Below are positions 25,687 to 36,040 of a stretch of DNA of 64,000 bases, piece after piece. How positions within the stretch are numbered: position 1 is the stretch's first letter; each line of letters opens with the position of its first letter. The DNA is from Flavobacterium sp. (GTDB taxonomy: Bacteria > Bacteroidota > Bacteroidia > Flavobacteriales > Flavobacteriaceae). The translations under genes and the position numbers were made by a program. The DNA is taken from positions 174,984-238,983 of the forward strand of contig NZ_SEBR01000005.1 in the NCBI RefSeq assembly GCF_004295795.1. The letters are read 5' to 3'. The notes under the pieces were generated by a model. It was given only the letters and a program-made list of their open reading frames with translations. It was not told the origin of the DNA and did not search any database.

Positions 25687-26523
25687 ATGAAAACACAAAA
25701 AATCTGGCTTATCACGGGCGCTTCGCAAGGACTCGGCTTGGCCACCGTAAAATATTTGCTTTCACAAGGCCAAATCGTGGTCGCGACGACGAGAAACGCA
25801 TCGGCATTCCATTCCGAGGTCACACAAAATACGAACCTTGAAGTCCTGAGTCTCGACATCACGGACGAATCTTCGGTGTCAAAAACAATCGAATACATCT
25901 CGAAAAAGTACGGGCGAATCGACGTTTTGATCAACAACGCAGGTTTCGGATTCGCAGGCGCGATCGAAGAAGCTTCCGAAGCCGAAATCTCGAAAGTGCT
26001 GTCAGTAAACGTCGAGGCGATGTTGCGCGTCACGCGATATGTCTTGCCTGTGATGCGCCGCGCGAAAAACGGTCATATCATCAATCTTTCGTCTATCGCA
26101 GGTTTGGCGAGCACGGCCGGTTTTGGAATTTACAACGCCTCGAAATATGCAGTCGAAGGTTTTTCGGAAGCACTTTCACTCGAAACGAAAGCGCTCGGAA
26201 TCAAGGTCACGCTTGTCGAACCAGGCGCTTTCCGAACCAATTTTTTAGATAGCTCGCTGGCCGTTGCAGATCGCACCGTTGCCGAATACGATGCCACCGC
26301 GGGCCAATTTCGACGCAACCTCCAGGCCAACAACGGGCGCCAGGCGGGAAACCCTCAAAAAGCGGCCCAAGTCATAGCATCGATTGTCGATATGGAACAA
26401 CCTCCGCTTCGGCTTTTGCTAGGAAGTGACGCTTACAAACGCGCTGTTTCCAAGTTCGGCGAAGTCTCGGCAGAAATCGAACGCTTCAAAAACATCACAC
26501 TTTCAACCGATTTCCAATCTTAA
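25687..26523 (+). CDS. Short-chain dehydrogenase/reductase
   Basis: 278 residues. TGASQGLGLA loop, SLDITDE, NNAGFGFAG, Ser in INLSSIAGL and YNASK (GIYNASKYAVEGFSEAL). The C-terminal LLGSDAYKRAVSKFGEV matches a large SDR subgroup often annotated as NADP-dependent oxidoreductases. It follows the ABM gene by six bases. Confidence 0.9.
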   Translation: MKTQKIWLITGASQGLGLATVKYLLSQGQIVVATTRNASAFHSEVTQNTNLEVLSLDITDESSVSKTIEYISKKYGRIDVLINNAGFGFAGAIEEASEAEISKVLSVNVEAMLRVTRYVLPVMRRAKNGHIINLSSIAGLASTAGFGIYNASKYAVEGFSEALSLETKALGIKVTLVEPGAFRTNFLDSSLAVADRTVAEYDATAGQFRRNLQANNGRQAGNPQKAAQVIASIVDMEQPPLRLLLGSDAYKRAVSKFGEVSAEIERFKNITLSTDFQS

Positions 26524-26534
26524 AACAAAAAATC

Positions 26535-26996
26535 ATGAAACGACTAAAATTGGCGCTGTTGGCATTGCTTGGCGCAACATTCACGGGCATTGCCCAAACG
26601 CAGGAAGAAAACAAGAAAATCATCAGGGCAGGTTTTGAAAAATGGGCGAAAGGCGAAGGCAGTTTCTTCGATTTGCTCGCAGACGATATGGTCTGGACAA
26701 TCAACGGCAGCGCGCCTTTGTCGAAAACTTACGTCGGAAAAAGGCAGTTTCTCGACGAGGTGATAAATCCGTTGAACGAAAGATTGTCGAACAAGATAGT
26801 CCCAACTGTAAAAGCGCTTTACGCCGACGGCGATGTCGTAATCGCGAGAATCGACGGGCAAGCAACGGCCAAAGACGGCCAAGCTTACAACATGTCTTAT
26901 GCGTGGTTCATGACTTTGAAAAACGGCAAAATCGTGAAAGTCGACGCATTTCTCGACGCAATCCAGTTCGCCGACATCATGAAGCGCATCAAGTGA
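26535..26996 (+). CDS. Exported NTF2/SnoaL-like protein
   Basis: 153 residues with a signal peptide (MKRLKLALLALLGATFTGIAQT). The mature part has the ketosteroid-isomerase/SnoaL pattern: IRAGFEKWAKGEGSFFDLLAD, DMVWTINGS, YVGKRQFLDEV, FMTLKNGKIVKVDAFLD. It closes the operon begun at 24388. A bidirectional gap with a terminator for the opposite strand follows. Confidence 0.85.
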   Translation: MKRLKLALLALLGATFTGIAQTQEENKKIIRAGFEKWAKGEGSFFDLLADDMVWTINGSAPLSKTYVGKRQFLDEVINPLNERLSNKIVPTVKALYADGDVVIARIDGQATAKDGQAYNMSYAWFMTLKNGKIVKVDAFLDAIQFADIMKRIK

Positions 26997-27053
26997 AAGA
27001 ATGACCTCGGTTTGAGTTTTTGGATGCTCCGAAAATAGTCGGTCATCGGACTT

Positions 27054-27086
27054 AAAAAAAGGCGGAATCAGTTACGATTCCGCCTT
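27054..27086 (-). terminator. Intrinsic terminator of the DUF892 gene
   Basis: AAGGCGGAATC and GATTCCGCCTT form a perfect 11-base stem. The run of A on the plus strand becomes a T run for the minus-strand gene that ends at 27112. Confidence 0.85.
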
Positions 27087-27111
27087 GCTAACCAAACCTA
27101 ACAATCGATTT

Positions 27112-27747
27112 TTATGCTTTTTCGTCCATTCCGTCGGCTTCGGCCGCATCGAAATTGATAGTGTTGTAAGCTTTTTCAGTGAGTAACTTGTCGCATTCTT
27201 TTTCTTCGGCCAACGTCATTTGGAGTTGTTCCATGGCTTCGGTTTCGCCTATGGTTTTCGCCCAAGCCGCCAAAGTGCCGTATGTTGCGATTTCATAATG
27301 CTCGACTTTTTGTGCCGCGGCGATGATTCCGGCGTCGCGAACCGCTCCAGGTTCAGATTCTTCCATGATCGATTGGGCTTCCTTGATGAGTCCGTCCATG
27401 GCGTCGCATTTTTTGGCTACGGCTTTTTCGCCGATGAGCGCAAATATGTTTTCCAATCTCGTGACTTGTCCTTCAGTGATCGTCAAATGTTCGTCAACGG
27501 CCATTTTGAGATCGCTCGATGTTGCGTTTTTGGACATTTTCGGAAGCGATTTCGTGAGTGCTTTTTCGGCCCAATAAATGTCTTTGAGTCCGTCTACGAA
27601 CAATTCGCGCAATTCTTCGGCCGCCGATCGCTTGGCTTTTATTTGTCCTTTCGCCGGACTTTTTGCAGCCGCCGGACTTTTTGCTTTTGTGTTTGATTTC
27701 GAAGCCGTGGTGGCTGTCGCTTTTGTTTTGGTTGCTGTTGTAGCCAT
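27112..27747 (-). CDS. DUF892 (YciE/YciF) ferritin-like protein with an Ala/Lys-rich N-terminal tail
   Basis: 211 residues started at MATTATKTKATATTASKS. The first 40 residues are low-complexity, rich in Ala, Lys, Thr and Ser. The remainder is the DUF892 four-helix bundle (ELRELFVDGLKDIYWAEKAL, VDEHLTITEGQVTRLENIF, AAQKVEHYEIATYGTLAAWA, LAEEKECDKLLTEKAYN) with the family's Glu/His metal ligands. The family is stress-induced in many bacteria and assumed to be ferritin-like. The basic tail resembles DNA-binding tails, which is only a suggestion. Confidence 0.88.
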   Translation of the reverse strand: MATTATKTKATATTASKSNTKAKSPAAAKSPAKGQIKAKRSAAEELRELFVDGLKDIYWAEKALTKSLPKMSKNATSSDLKMAVDEHLTITEGQVTRLENIFALIGEKAVAKKCDAMDGLIKEAQSIMEESEPGAVRDAGIIAAAQKVEHYEIATYGTLAAWAKTIGETEAMEQLQMTLAEEKECDKLLTEKAYNTINFDAAEADGMDEKA

Positions 27748-27902
27748 GTTGCTTTGTTTTATGATTTGTAATTCTGTTGCAACAAAGTTCAACACTTAGG
27801 CTTGGAAGCACTTACACAATTTTTCGTATCCGATGCACGATCGCCTTACACGCAAAAAACCTCCCGTTTCCAGAAGGTCTTTTTTCAATTGAATTTGGAA
27901 AT

Positions 27903-30900
27903 TTATCGTTTGATCACCCGAAGCGTTTTCACGAATCCGGATTGCGTCACGACAATATTGTAAACGCCCGAAGCGTATCGTTCCCCGAATTTTTGGGCTT
28001 TCGCCGATGCGACGTCGAATTCTCGTGTTTCGATCAGCTTGCCGACCATGTCGTAAACCTTGACCGATACCTTTTCATCGCCCGACGTTTCCAGTTCGAT
28101 CGCGAATTCCTGAGAATACGGATTCGGGAAGGCCCGAACCTTGAAATCGAACAGCGGAAGCGGTTCGTCCTTTTCGTCTTTTACGGCATTTCTCGAAACG
28201 CCCGGAGCGATTACCAGACAATTTTCCCCAAATGGCGACCAATAGCCCGAAGTCTGCAAGGCCACGCGCACGGCATACTGCGCGCCCGGAACGAAATTCG
28301 GGACGCTGGCGAACGTGAACCAGTTTATCGATCGGTCGACGGTTATCTGCTCGAAAGTCGTCATGTTCGTGATCTCAAATCGGTACGCCTGGACGCGGTC
28401 AAGACTCGTCGTCGTGATTTTCGTGCCTGTAGCCGCAATCGTCACGCCGCAGTTCGTCAATGTCGGAACATTTGGTGTCGAGACGTTGCAAGGCGCTCCG
28501 AAACCGCTCCAGTTGCCGTTCGTCCTTACCGAAACTTCTACCTGGTAAGTTGTTCCGTAAGTGAATCGCGAGAGCATCGTGATGGAGAACCAGTTGATGT
28601 TTCTTTCGATGGTCTGGACGACGTTTGCGCCCGTTCCGTTCGTCAAATCGGTAACCCTGAATCTGTAACCCGTCACGCCCGGAAGGCTTGTCGTGGCAAT
28701 CAGCGAGCCTATGCTTGGCAATGTCGCGCCGCAAAGCGATGGTGAAACCGATGCCGCTCCGCCCGGAGAAAGCACCGCCGGAGTCGAGACCAGACAGTTT
28801 GTGCCGTAATAATTCAGCCAGATGCCGTTTCTTCTGAGCATTACCGAAATCGAATACGTCGTGGCATAGTCGTAATTGGCGAGCAAACTGAAACTGAAGT
28901 TGGGAACGTTGCGATCGATGGTCTGCACAGCGTTCGTGGACACGTTCACGATCCGGAAACGGTAACCGTCGACCGGCGCGATGTAATTGACCGCTCCGAC
29001 CAAAGAGCCCATCGATACCAATGTCGTTCCGCATTGCGAAGGCAAAACCTGAGAATAGAGCAAACTTCCCTCGTCGATGTTTCCGTCGCAGTTGTCGTCG
29101 ATGCCGTTGTAAGGAATCTCACCTTGTCCCGGATTCACCGCCGCGAGGTTGTCGTTGCAGTCGGAATTGTTTGTCGAGTAGCCGTTTGGCGCTGTCGTGG
29201 CATTTAACGCGCAGACCTGAACCATCTGGTTTCCGGTTCCAAATCCGTCGAAATCGGCATCGACGTAAAACGGATATTGGGCGTGCATCGTAGCGTCGTT
29301 GTCGTTGCAATCCGTGTTGTTCAAGGCGTAACCGACCGGCGGTGAATTCGCGTCAACCGCACAAACCGAAACCAAATTGCCGATTCCGTAGCTGTCGTGA
29401 TCCGCATCGGTATAGAAACCGAAAGTCGCGTGCACCATTGGATTGTTGTCGTTGCAATCTGATCCGAGCGAAGTCAATGAATAGCCGTTCGGAAGTTGGT
29501 TTCCGTAGCAAACTGTTGACGAACCAACCGAATAGCCATCCGCGTCAGCGTCGACATACAAAAGATTGCTTTGGAAAATAGCTGGATTGTTGTCGTTGCA
29601 ATCAGTATCGTTCAGGGAGAATCCTGTCGGCGGGGTCGAGGCGTTCGGAGCGCAGGCGTAAACCTGACCTCCGGTGCCGTATCCGTCATTGTCCGCATCG
29701 GTATAGAAGAAATAGTTAGAATGGATGCTCGCATCGTTGTCGTTGCAGTCGGTTCCGCCCGAGAAAATCGAATAACCTGCAGGAACTGTATTTCCGTAGC
29801 AGACCAATTCCGACCCGACCGAATAGCCATCGGCATCCTGATCAATGTAAAGCGTGAAAGACTGGAAAACAGCTGCGTTGTTATCATTGCAATCCGTTCC
29901 CAGTGAATTTATCGAATAGCCCGTAGGAGCCGACGTCCCATAACATTGTTCAGACAAGCCATTGCTGTAACCGTCGCCGTCCATATCGATATATATAGTT
30001 CCGGTTGTAAATACTGCTGCGTCATTGTCGTTGCAATCGGTGTTATTGGTAGTATATCCGTCCGGTACGCCTGTGCAGGAAAGAGCGCTTACCGCAGGAT
30101 CTCCAAAGCCATCCTGGTCAGCATCCATGTAGATTCTGATATAAGGAATTACGGTAACCGTTGCCGATCCAGCCAACGTAACCGAAGCATTGGCATTAGT
30201 AACCGACACCAACGTATAGGTAGTTGTCGCATTCGGCAAAACCAAGATCGGGTTAAGACTCGAATAGTTATTTATTTGAAAAACCTGCGAACCGTTGCTA
30301 TATTGAACCGTGAACGTCATGTTCGCATTTGGTATCGATATGCGAAGCACGGCCGCATCACCTTGGCAGATTGACGTGGAACCCAAAAACTGGGCCGTAA
30401 GAGTTATCGATGTGATACTGGCCGATAATCCGGTAGGTTGCAGTAAGGTGTAATTTCCGAAATTTGCTCCGCCCAGCGTGAATTGCGAGGTTACTGCGAT
30501 GTTATTTCCGACATGAGGCGAGGCAAAAGTTCCCGCAGTCGAAGCCAGCGTCACGACATCTGGAGAAATGACGCCAACAAGTGTCGCACCGCTGATAAAA
30601 GCCGAGGTAGTTCCATCGTAAACTTTGTTGTTAGCCACGGCATTGTTCACTGTAAGTGCTTTTGGAGTGATATTGGCCGATAAATTTACAGGTTGCGTCA
30701 AAGTATAATTCCCAGATTGCGCGCCCGACAAAGTTGTAGTCGAAGTCACCGGAATATTGTTCCCGACGTTCATCGAAGCAAATGTTCCCGTGCCCGAAAA
30801 AGCTACGTTATCTGATCCTACAATTCCCGAAAGCGTTCCAGAAATTGTCGCATTGATTGTCCTGTCGTAAACTTTGTTTTGGGCGACGACCGATGCGATC

Positions 30901-33900
30901 GTAAGTTCTTTTGGAGTTACCGTCAAGGTTTGGGTTACGGTCGCAGCCGAATTGTAGAACACATTGCCGGCTTGGTTGGCCGAAATCGTGGTCGTGCCGA
31001 CGCCAGTCAGCGTGACGGTATTTCCGGAAATCGTCGCCACCGACGGATTCGAGCTCGTGTAAGTGATTCCGAGTCCCGAACTCGCTGTCGCGTTGAGGTT
31101 GAAGTTCGATCCGTAAACCGCATTCTGCAAAGAGTTGAACGTGATCGTCTGGTTTTGGACGCCTTGTCCGACAACCCAATTGCTCGTTGCGCCGTTTAGC
31201 GTAAAATTGTTCAGCGTTCCATGGAAATTCCCGTTGACGTTGTTCTCGTTGAGGTAAATGACCGTCGGATTGTTGCCGCCAGCGATTCCTTCGTCGAATG
31301 AATATTTGGCAAGCCAACCGTTTACTGGAGTTCTGGCAGAAGTGTAGATATCGGTTGCACTTAGAGCCGACGGATAAATTACCAAATCGTCCACCGAACC
31401 CTGCAAAAGCGTATTCTCGTTGATGTTTTTTCCCAATATCATAAATGTGCTCGCATCGTAAAGCAACGGCGTACCGTTGTAAGATCCCGATCCCACCTCG
31501 ATACCGTTCGCGTAGATTTTATAACCCGACGGCGTCACGGCATAAGCGATGTGCATCCATTGGTTGGCCGAATAGCTGAAAGTCGCGTCGGCAGCGGTCG
31601 TTAGCCAGCCCGAGCCGTTTCCGATGTCGCCGTGTATTAAATTCCCATTTAGGATTTGGATGTCGAAAGTCGTGGCGAATCCACTTCTTGTTGAAAAGAG
31701 CGCCATGTTTTTCGTGGGGTGCGTCGGTTTTACCCACATCATTACGGTAAAGTTTCCGCTTACTGTTGCATTCTGAGTTGGCATTTGGACGAAATCGTCG
31801 GTTCCGTCAAAATCCAAAGCATTGTCTGACGCGGAGTTAGCCGGAAGCACTTTTACGGTGTAAGTTGCCGAAGTGCCGCAACCGGGAATCGTTGCCGTGT
31901 AAGTTGTGGTCACGGTAGGCGAGGCGATTACCGTCGTGCCCGTGGTGGTGTTCAATCCTGTCGAAGGCGTCCAAATGAACGAACTTGATCCCGTCGCGGT
32001 TAGCGTGCTGGAACCGCCTGTTCCGATAAAAGATTGCGTGCCCGAAATAGTTGGTGAGGTGCCGATGTTTACAAGCGTCGGCAAACTCGTTACCGAACAG
32101 CCGCTCGAGGTGATCGCTACCGTGTAAGACCCGGATGTCGTAGTCGTTATATCAGGAGTAGTTGCCCCGTTCGACCACAAAAAGGTTGTATTTGCCGGAG
32201 GTGCGATTAGTCGCGATGTCCATGAAACACCGTTCGTGAGTGTCGAAGTTGCGTTGTTCGAAACGTTGCTGACCGATGTGCCACTTCCTTCGCTGAATTG
32301 ATAGTTGCTGACAAGATTGGCCGTTCCCGCCGGGAAATCAGCTACCATATCCTGCGTGATCTGTGCCGACGTCCGAACCGTATTCCACATTTTAACGTCA
32401 TCGAGACTTCCGTTGTAGAAGTTGCCGCCGGTCCTGATTCCGCCCAAACGGATCGTTCCTGCCGTAAGTGGGCCGTTTTGAGGTGCGGTTCCACTAGCAT
32501 CGAGAACGCCATTGATGTATATTTTCATCTCGCCGCTTCCGTCCTTCCTGGTAACTGCTACATGGATCCATTGTCCGGTATTTATAGAAGTCGCCGACGT
32601 AATCGTATAAAAATTATAATCGTAGAATGCCCCTAGTCCGAACGCGAGCTTGTTCCCGAGAAGTGAGGTGCCGAAAGCCGGAGGTGGGTTATCATTGTAA
32701 ATATCATATCCGTCCACGATGCCTTTCCCTGAGATCCAACTGTATCCGGTTGCCCCGGTTTGCGTAGTTTTCATCCAGAATTCGATCGTGAAATCGTTCG
32801 AGAACGTCCGCGAAACATCCACATAATCGTCCACGCCGTCGAACTGTAAAGCCGAATTTTGTTGCGAGGTGGTCAACGTTACGGGTTGTCCGTTACACGA
32901 GGTTGCGTTGTTGGCCGAGTAAATAATCGGCTTCGGACCCGAAAACGTGAGCGTCGCCCCAGCTGAAGTCACCGAACAGATTCCATTCGCAGACTTAAGC
33001 ACGACATCAAAAATGCCATTTTGAGTGTAGTCCGGATTTGTCAATTGTAGCGTGGCGGTATTGACGTTCGAATAGGCACCCGAATTGGTCAGGTTGACGC
33101 CGTTGCGACGCCATTGGTAAGTTGCGACATTGCTGGCTGTAACAGAGAAAGAAGTCGATCCCGGACACATCGTGACCGATTGTGGTTGAGCCGAAATTAC
33201 CGGTAACGGCGTAATCGAGATGCTTTGTGAACTTGTCGCGCTTCCCGCAATATTCTGCACGGTAACTTGTCCGGAGAGATTCGCGTTTGGTGGCGTCACG
33301 ACGATCTGGCTTCCGCTGGAAACAGTGTACGGAACTTCAGTTGAACCGATCCGGACGGAGCTGATATTGAAAAAATTGCTTCCGCTAATCGTAAAAGTAG
33401 ACGAGGAACAAATCGATGTGGCACTGATTCCTGTGATTGTGGGTGCGGAGATTGTCAGGAAATTGCCCGCATCGGCACCGATGTCGTTTGGCGAAAGGTT
33501 CGATCGGGTTTGGTTATCGACATCTACGAGCAACGGGACGTACGGGAAACCTCCGTAACCGCGAGCCTCGATTATAGTTGGTGTCGAAGGTTTGATGTGA
33601 AGATCCGTCGCGGAAATGAACTGCGGATCCCCGAAAAAACTTGGGCTTTGTGTCGAAGCCAGTGCGTTGATTTGTGCCAGTGTCGGAATATCCGAAGTTG
33701 GCGTGCCCGAGATCACGTATCCATTTCCTGTTCCGTAAAATACATTGGAACGACTGTAATGCTGAGTGGAAATCCTGGCGCTGTAGTTACCGCCCGATCC
33801 GGATCCCGAATTGGTTCTCATGTTGACAAAGATATTGTCGTTTATATCAAGCATGTAATTTCCGTTACCACTACCATTTCCAAGATGGAAAAATGCAACC

Positions 33901-35681
33901 GATGTCGCGTCTCCCGATGATTTGGTTCCGCCTACATAGATACTGTTGCTTTCGAAAAACCGGTTGCCGCCACCCGTTCCACGAATCGCCGAGATGCCGT
34001 AAATGGTCGGCCCGCTGGTTATATCGGTTCCCAAAGAAACCATGTTATTGCGTATGAGTAACGCCGCCGCCTGGATCGACATGCCACGAACTTGTGAACC
34101 GCTGTTGGTTGAATTCGAAAATATCGTGTATACCTGGTTTTTTTCGGTCGCCAACTCTCCTCCGCTTACAAAGGCTTGAATTCCGGAGGTATACGACTTG
34201 TTGTCACTATTGTTGTTTCTGATATTCTGAACAATATTTGATGCTATTACGCGCTGCGGGCCACCTTGATAATCGTCGGAATAATCAATTCCCGAAATGT
34301 ATAATGTGGTGTCAGTTCCCGGGAAGTTCGCGGTAAGTCCGCTTATTGTATTCGAATTGATCGAGCCGAGTCTCGGGCCGTATTGTTTGATTCCGGCAAG
34401 GCCGCAACCCGATGCCGTCGAAGTACACGTCATAAAAGAACCGGACGGCGAGCCGATCATGTTGTTGTTGCAGATGAAATTTCCCAGGCCGGTACTGGCA
34501 CTGTTGGTGATTCCGGTCATCTCGTAACGTCCGCCTCCAGTAATCGAAATCCCACCGATGTTATTGTTCGAGGCAGTTGTGCTTGGAGTTGTGATGGCTG
34601 AGTTGATTCCGTACACAAATGCGTTTTTTGTCGATCCCGCGTAATTCATTACAATGGAGTTGGTGCCATCGGTCGCACCAATCGTATTGCCGGTGACGAT
34701 CGCCTCGCCCTTGCGTGCGGAAATTCCTGTAAAACCGACTCCTGTAGCGCCATTTCCATCGGCCATTGCGATACGTCTTATCGTGTTGTTGCTGATGGTG
34801 TAAGTGGCCGAGAACGCTTCAACAAATATCGCAGTAAAAGAGCCCGACAACATATTCCAAGTTCCGGTGTTGGAGTCGTTCGCTCCGCCAATTTCGTTAT
34901 TCCTGATTGTGGTCGGCCCGTCGCCGCTAAAGGTCGTTACGTAGCGTATTTCGATCGCACTCAAACTGTTGTATTGGCGTGATATGCTTTGATAGAATTT
35001 GTTCGCATCTATAAGAACTCCAGCTGTTTGATACAAACTTATCCCGGAACTATACATCGTCGCCGCACTGTCTCCGAAATCATGGATGCGATTCGATGTA
35101 AATACGCCATTGCGCACCGAACCCGCCGGACTTGAATGTTCTGTTGAATAGATGCCATATTTGATTGGTGTAGCGTTATTTGTCGAAGCTAACTCGCAAT
35201 TCGAGACTGTTACATTTACAATGTTTCCACCCGAAGTGTCCAAATGAACACAGGTCGCCCTTTCGGCCGCGATAATTTTGCAATTGGCAACGGTAATGTC
35301 CTGGATCGGTCCTACGAACGATATGCCGTAACTGCTCACTACATTTTGCCTGATAGTCAGTCTGTTTTGGCCGTCAATGGTGAAACCGCCCCTTTTCACG
35401 TAAAGTCGGTTGTTGAAATTCAGCGTGAATGTCGCGCTGCCAGCCGCCGGTCTGATAACAATCGAAGTGACGTTGGGTGAACTCGGCTGCGTATTCAGGG
35501 TCGCTTCTTGGTCATCGGTGACGTCGGATGTAATTTCGATCACGACCGCACCAGAGAATGCGTTGCTGTTTATCGCGGTAAAAGCACTTTTGAGATTAGA
35601 ATAATTCGTAGTCCCGATTCTGACCTGCGCACTGGCCGACAGCGCAAGAAACGCAAAAACAAAAAGATAAAATTTTCTCAT
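27903..35681 (-). CDS. Giant T9SS-sorted multidomain surface protein with MopE-type metal-binding repeats
   Basis: 2592 residues with a signal peptide (MRKFYLFVFAFLALSASAQ). Domains in order: right-handed beta-helix-like region (about 20-700); IPT/TIG-like segment (about 745-820); Ig/PKD-like strand repeats; LamG/concanavalin-type domain (about 945-1110, FDGVDDYVDVSR); second LamG (about 1285-1430, FDGTDDFVQMP); Big2-like segment (ITYTSSNPSVATISGN); two MBG/YDG-type domains (about 1585-1760, NKVYDRTINATISGTL); seven MopE-type repeats (about 1850-2205) of the form Y-x-DADxDGYG...CYG...GY...DCNDN; three related FnIII-like repeats; and a T9SS type A sorting domain (FPNPYSQEFAIELET to KTLRVIKR). 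The Asp/Asn-rich repeats should bind calcium or another metal. It is probably a cell-surface adhesin or matrix protein; monocistronic. Confidence 0.9.
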   Translation of the reverse strand: MRKFYLFVFAFLALSASAQVRIGTTNYSNLKSAFTAINSNAFSGAVVIEITSDVTDDQEATLNTQPSSPNVTSIVIRPAAGSATFTLNFNNRLYVKRGGFTIDGQNRLTIRQNVVSSYGISFVGPIQDITVANCKIIAAERATCVHLDTSGGNIVNVTVSNCELASTNNATPIKYGIYSTEHSSPAGSVRNGVFTSNRIHDFGDSAATMYSSGISLYQTAGVLIDANKFYQSISRQYNSLSAIEIRYVTTFSGDGPTTIRNNEIGGANDSNTGTWNMLSGSFTAIFVEAFSATYTISNNTIRRIAMADGNGATGVGFTGISARKGEAIVTGNTIGATDGTNSIVMNYAGSTKNAFVYGINSAITTPSTTASNNNIGGISITGGGRYEMTGITNSASTGLGNFICNNNMIGSPSGSFMTCTSTASGCGLAGIKQYGPRLGSINSNTISGLTANFPGTDTTLYISGIDYSDDYQGGPQRVIASNIVQNIRNNNSDNKSYTSGIQAFVSGGELATEKNQVYTIFSNSTNSGSQVRGMSIQAAALLIRNNMVSLGTDITSGPTIYGISAIRGTGGGNRFFESNSIYVGGTKSSGDATSVAFFHLGNGSGNGNYMLDINDNIFVNMRTNSGSGSGGNYSARISTQHYSRSNVFYGTGNGYVISGTPTSDIPTLAQINALASTQSPSFFGDPQFISATDLHIKPSTPTIIEARGYGGFPYVPLLVDVDNQTRSNLSPNDIGADAGNFLTISAPTITGISATSICSSSTFTISGSNFFNISSVRIGSTEVPYTVSSGSQIVVTPPNANLSGQVTVQNIAGSATSSQSISITPLPVISAQPQSVTMCPGSTSFSVTASNVATYQWRRNGVNLTNSGAYSNVNTATLQLTNPDYTQNGIFDVVLKSANGICSVTSAGATLTFSGPKPIIYSANNATSCNGQPVTLTTSQQNSALQFDGVDDYVDVSRTFSNDFTIEFWMKTTQTGATGYSWISGKGIVDGYDIYNDNPPPAFGTSLLGNKLAFGLGAFYDYNFYTITSATSINTGQWIHVAVTRKDGSGEMKIYINGVLDASGTAPQNGPLTAGTIRLGGIRTGGNFYNGSLDDVKMWNTVRTSAQITQDMVADFPAGTANLVSNYQFSEGSGTSVSNVSNNATSTLTNGVSWTSRLIAPPANTTFLWSNGATTPDITTTTSGSYTVAITSSGCSVTSLPTLVNIGTSPTISGTQSFIGTGGSSTLTATGSSSFIWTPSTGLNTTTGTTVIASPTVTTTYTATIPGCGTSATYTVKVLPANSASDNALDFDGTDDFVQMPTQNATVSGNFTVMMWVKPTHPTKNMALFSTRSGFATTFDIQILNGNLIHGDIGNGSGWLTTAADATFSYSANQWMHIAYAVTPSGYKIYANGIEVGSGSYNGTPLLYDASTFMILGKNINENTLLQGSVDDLVIYPSALSATDIYTSARTPVNGWLAKYSFDEGIAGGNNPTVIYLNENNVNGNFHGTLNNFTLNGATSNWVVGQGVQNQTITFNSLQNAVYGSNFNLNATASSGLGITYTSSNPSVATISGNTVTLTGVGTTTISANQAGNVFYNSAATVTQTLTVTPKELTIASVVAQNKVYDRTINATISGTLSGIVGSDNVAFSGTGTFASMNVGNNIPVTSTTTLSGAQSGNYTLTQPVNLSANITPKALTVNNAVANNKVYDGTTSAFISGATLVGVISPDVVTLASTAGTFASPHVGNNIAVTSQFTLGGANFGNYTLLQPTGLSASITSITLTAQFLGSTSICQGDAAVLRISIPNANMTFTVQYSNGSQVFQINNYSSLNPILVLPNATTTYTLVSVTNANASVTLAGSATVTVIPYIRIYMDADQDGFGDPAVSALSCTGVPDGYTTNNTDCNDNDAAVFTTGTIYIDMDGDGYSNGLSEQCYGTSAPTGYSINSLGTDCNDNNAAVFQSFTLYIDQDADGYSVGSELVCYGNTVPAGYSIFSGGTDCNDNDASIHSNYFFYTDADNDGYGTGGQVYACAPNASTPPTGFSLNDTDCNDNNPAIFQSNLLYVDADADGYSVGSSTVCYGNQLPNGYSLTSLGSDCNDNNPMVHATFGFYTDADHDSYGIGNLVSVCAVDANSPPVGYALNNTDCNDNDATMHAQYPFYVDADFDGFGTGNQMVQVCALNATTAPNGYSTNNSDCNDNLAAVNPGQGEIPYNGIDDNCDGNIDEGSLLYSQVLPSQCGTTLVSMGSLVGAVNYIAPVDGYRFRIVNVSTNAVQTIDRNVPNFSFSLLANYDYATTYSISVMLRRNGIWLNYYGTNCLVSTPAVLSPGGAASVSPSLCGATLPSIGSLIATTSLPGVTGYRFRVTDLTNGTGANVVQTIERNINWFSITMLSRFTYGTTYQVEVSVRTNGNWSGFGAPCNVSTPNVPTLTNCGVTIAATGTKITTTSLDRVQAYRFEITNMTTFEQITVDRSINWFTFASVPNFVPGAQYAVRVALQTSGYWSPFGENCLVIAPGVSRNAVKDEKDEPLPLFDFKVRAFPNPYSQEFAIELETSGDEKVSVKVYDMVGKLIETREFDVASAKAQKFGERYASGVYNIVVTQSGFVKTLRVIKR
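29070..30130 (-). repeat. Seven tandem MopE-type coding repeats
   Basis: Within the giant gene, seven units of about 46-50 codons encode Y-x-D-x-D-x-DG-[YF]-G...C...GY...DCNDN. A partial eighth unit ends DDNCDGNIDEG. At DNA level the GTCGTTGCA stretch encoding CNDN recurs in most units. Spacing is regular except where one or two residues were gained. Confidence 0.85.
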
Positions 35682-35893
35682 AAGATTGTGGTTCCCGATT
35701 TTCCGGAATCCGCAACAAAGAGAGTCTTTTGGGCTTTCTTTAACTAATTTTTAGTAGGGACAAATGAGGGACATAACGTTACTTTTATTTGATGTATTTT
35801 TATTCAACTATTTGAATATCATTATCTTATAATAAATAAACTTGAATTTTGAACTTTGGGCATAAGTTACAAATGGTTTTTGTAGGTTTTTTT

Positions 35894-36040
35894 GAAGCTT
35901 TTTCCGGCTGACTGGCACTAGCTTTTTTAAAAATCCGGTTTTTCTTGGGTTTAAAACGAGCTTCCTGCGGTCGCTGTTTTAAACTTAGAAAAATTCGGTT
36001 TTTTCTGCAAAAGGCTAGTTGCCCGCATCCGGGCTAGGGA
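35894..36040 (+). repeat. 147-base dispersed intergenic repeat, copy B
   Basis: Starts GAAGCTTTTTCCGGCTGACT, contains ACGAGCTTCCTGCGGTCGCTG and ends GCCCGCATCCGGGCTAGGGA. It aligns end to end with copy A at 17311-17457 without net length change. Both copies are in the same orientation and each lies in a large gap. Confidence 0.6.

Noticed and set aside
29070..30130. A CRISPR array
   Set aside because: The regular repeats are in-frame codons of the MopE-type motif, of about 140-150 bases, not 30-base repeats with unique spacers.
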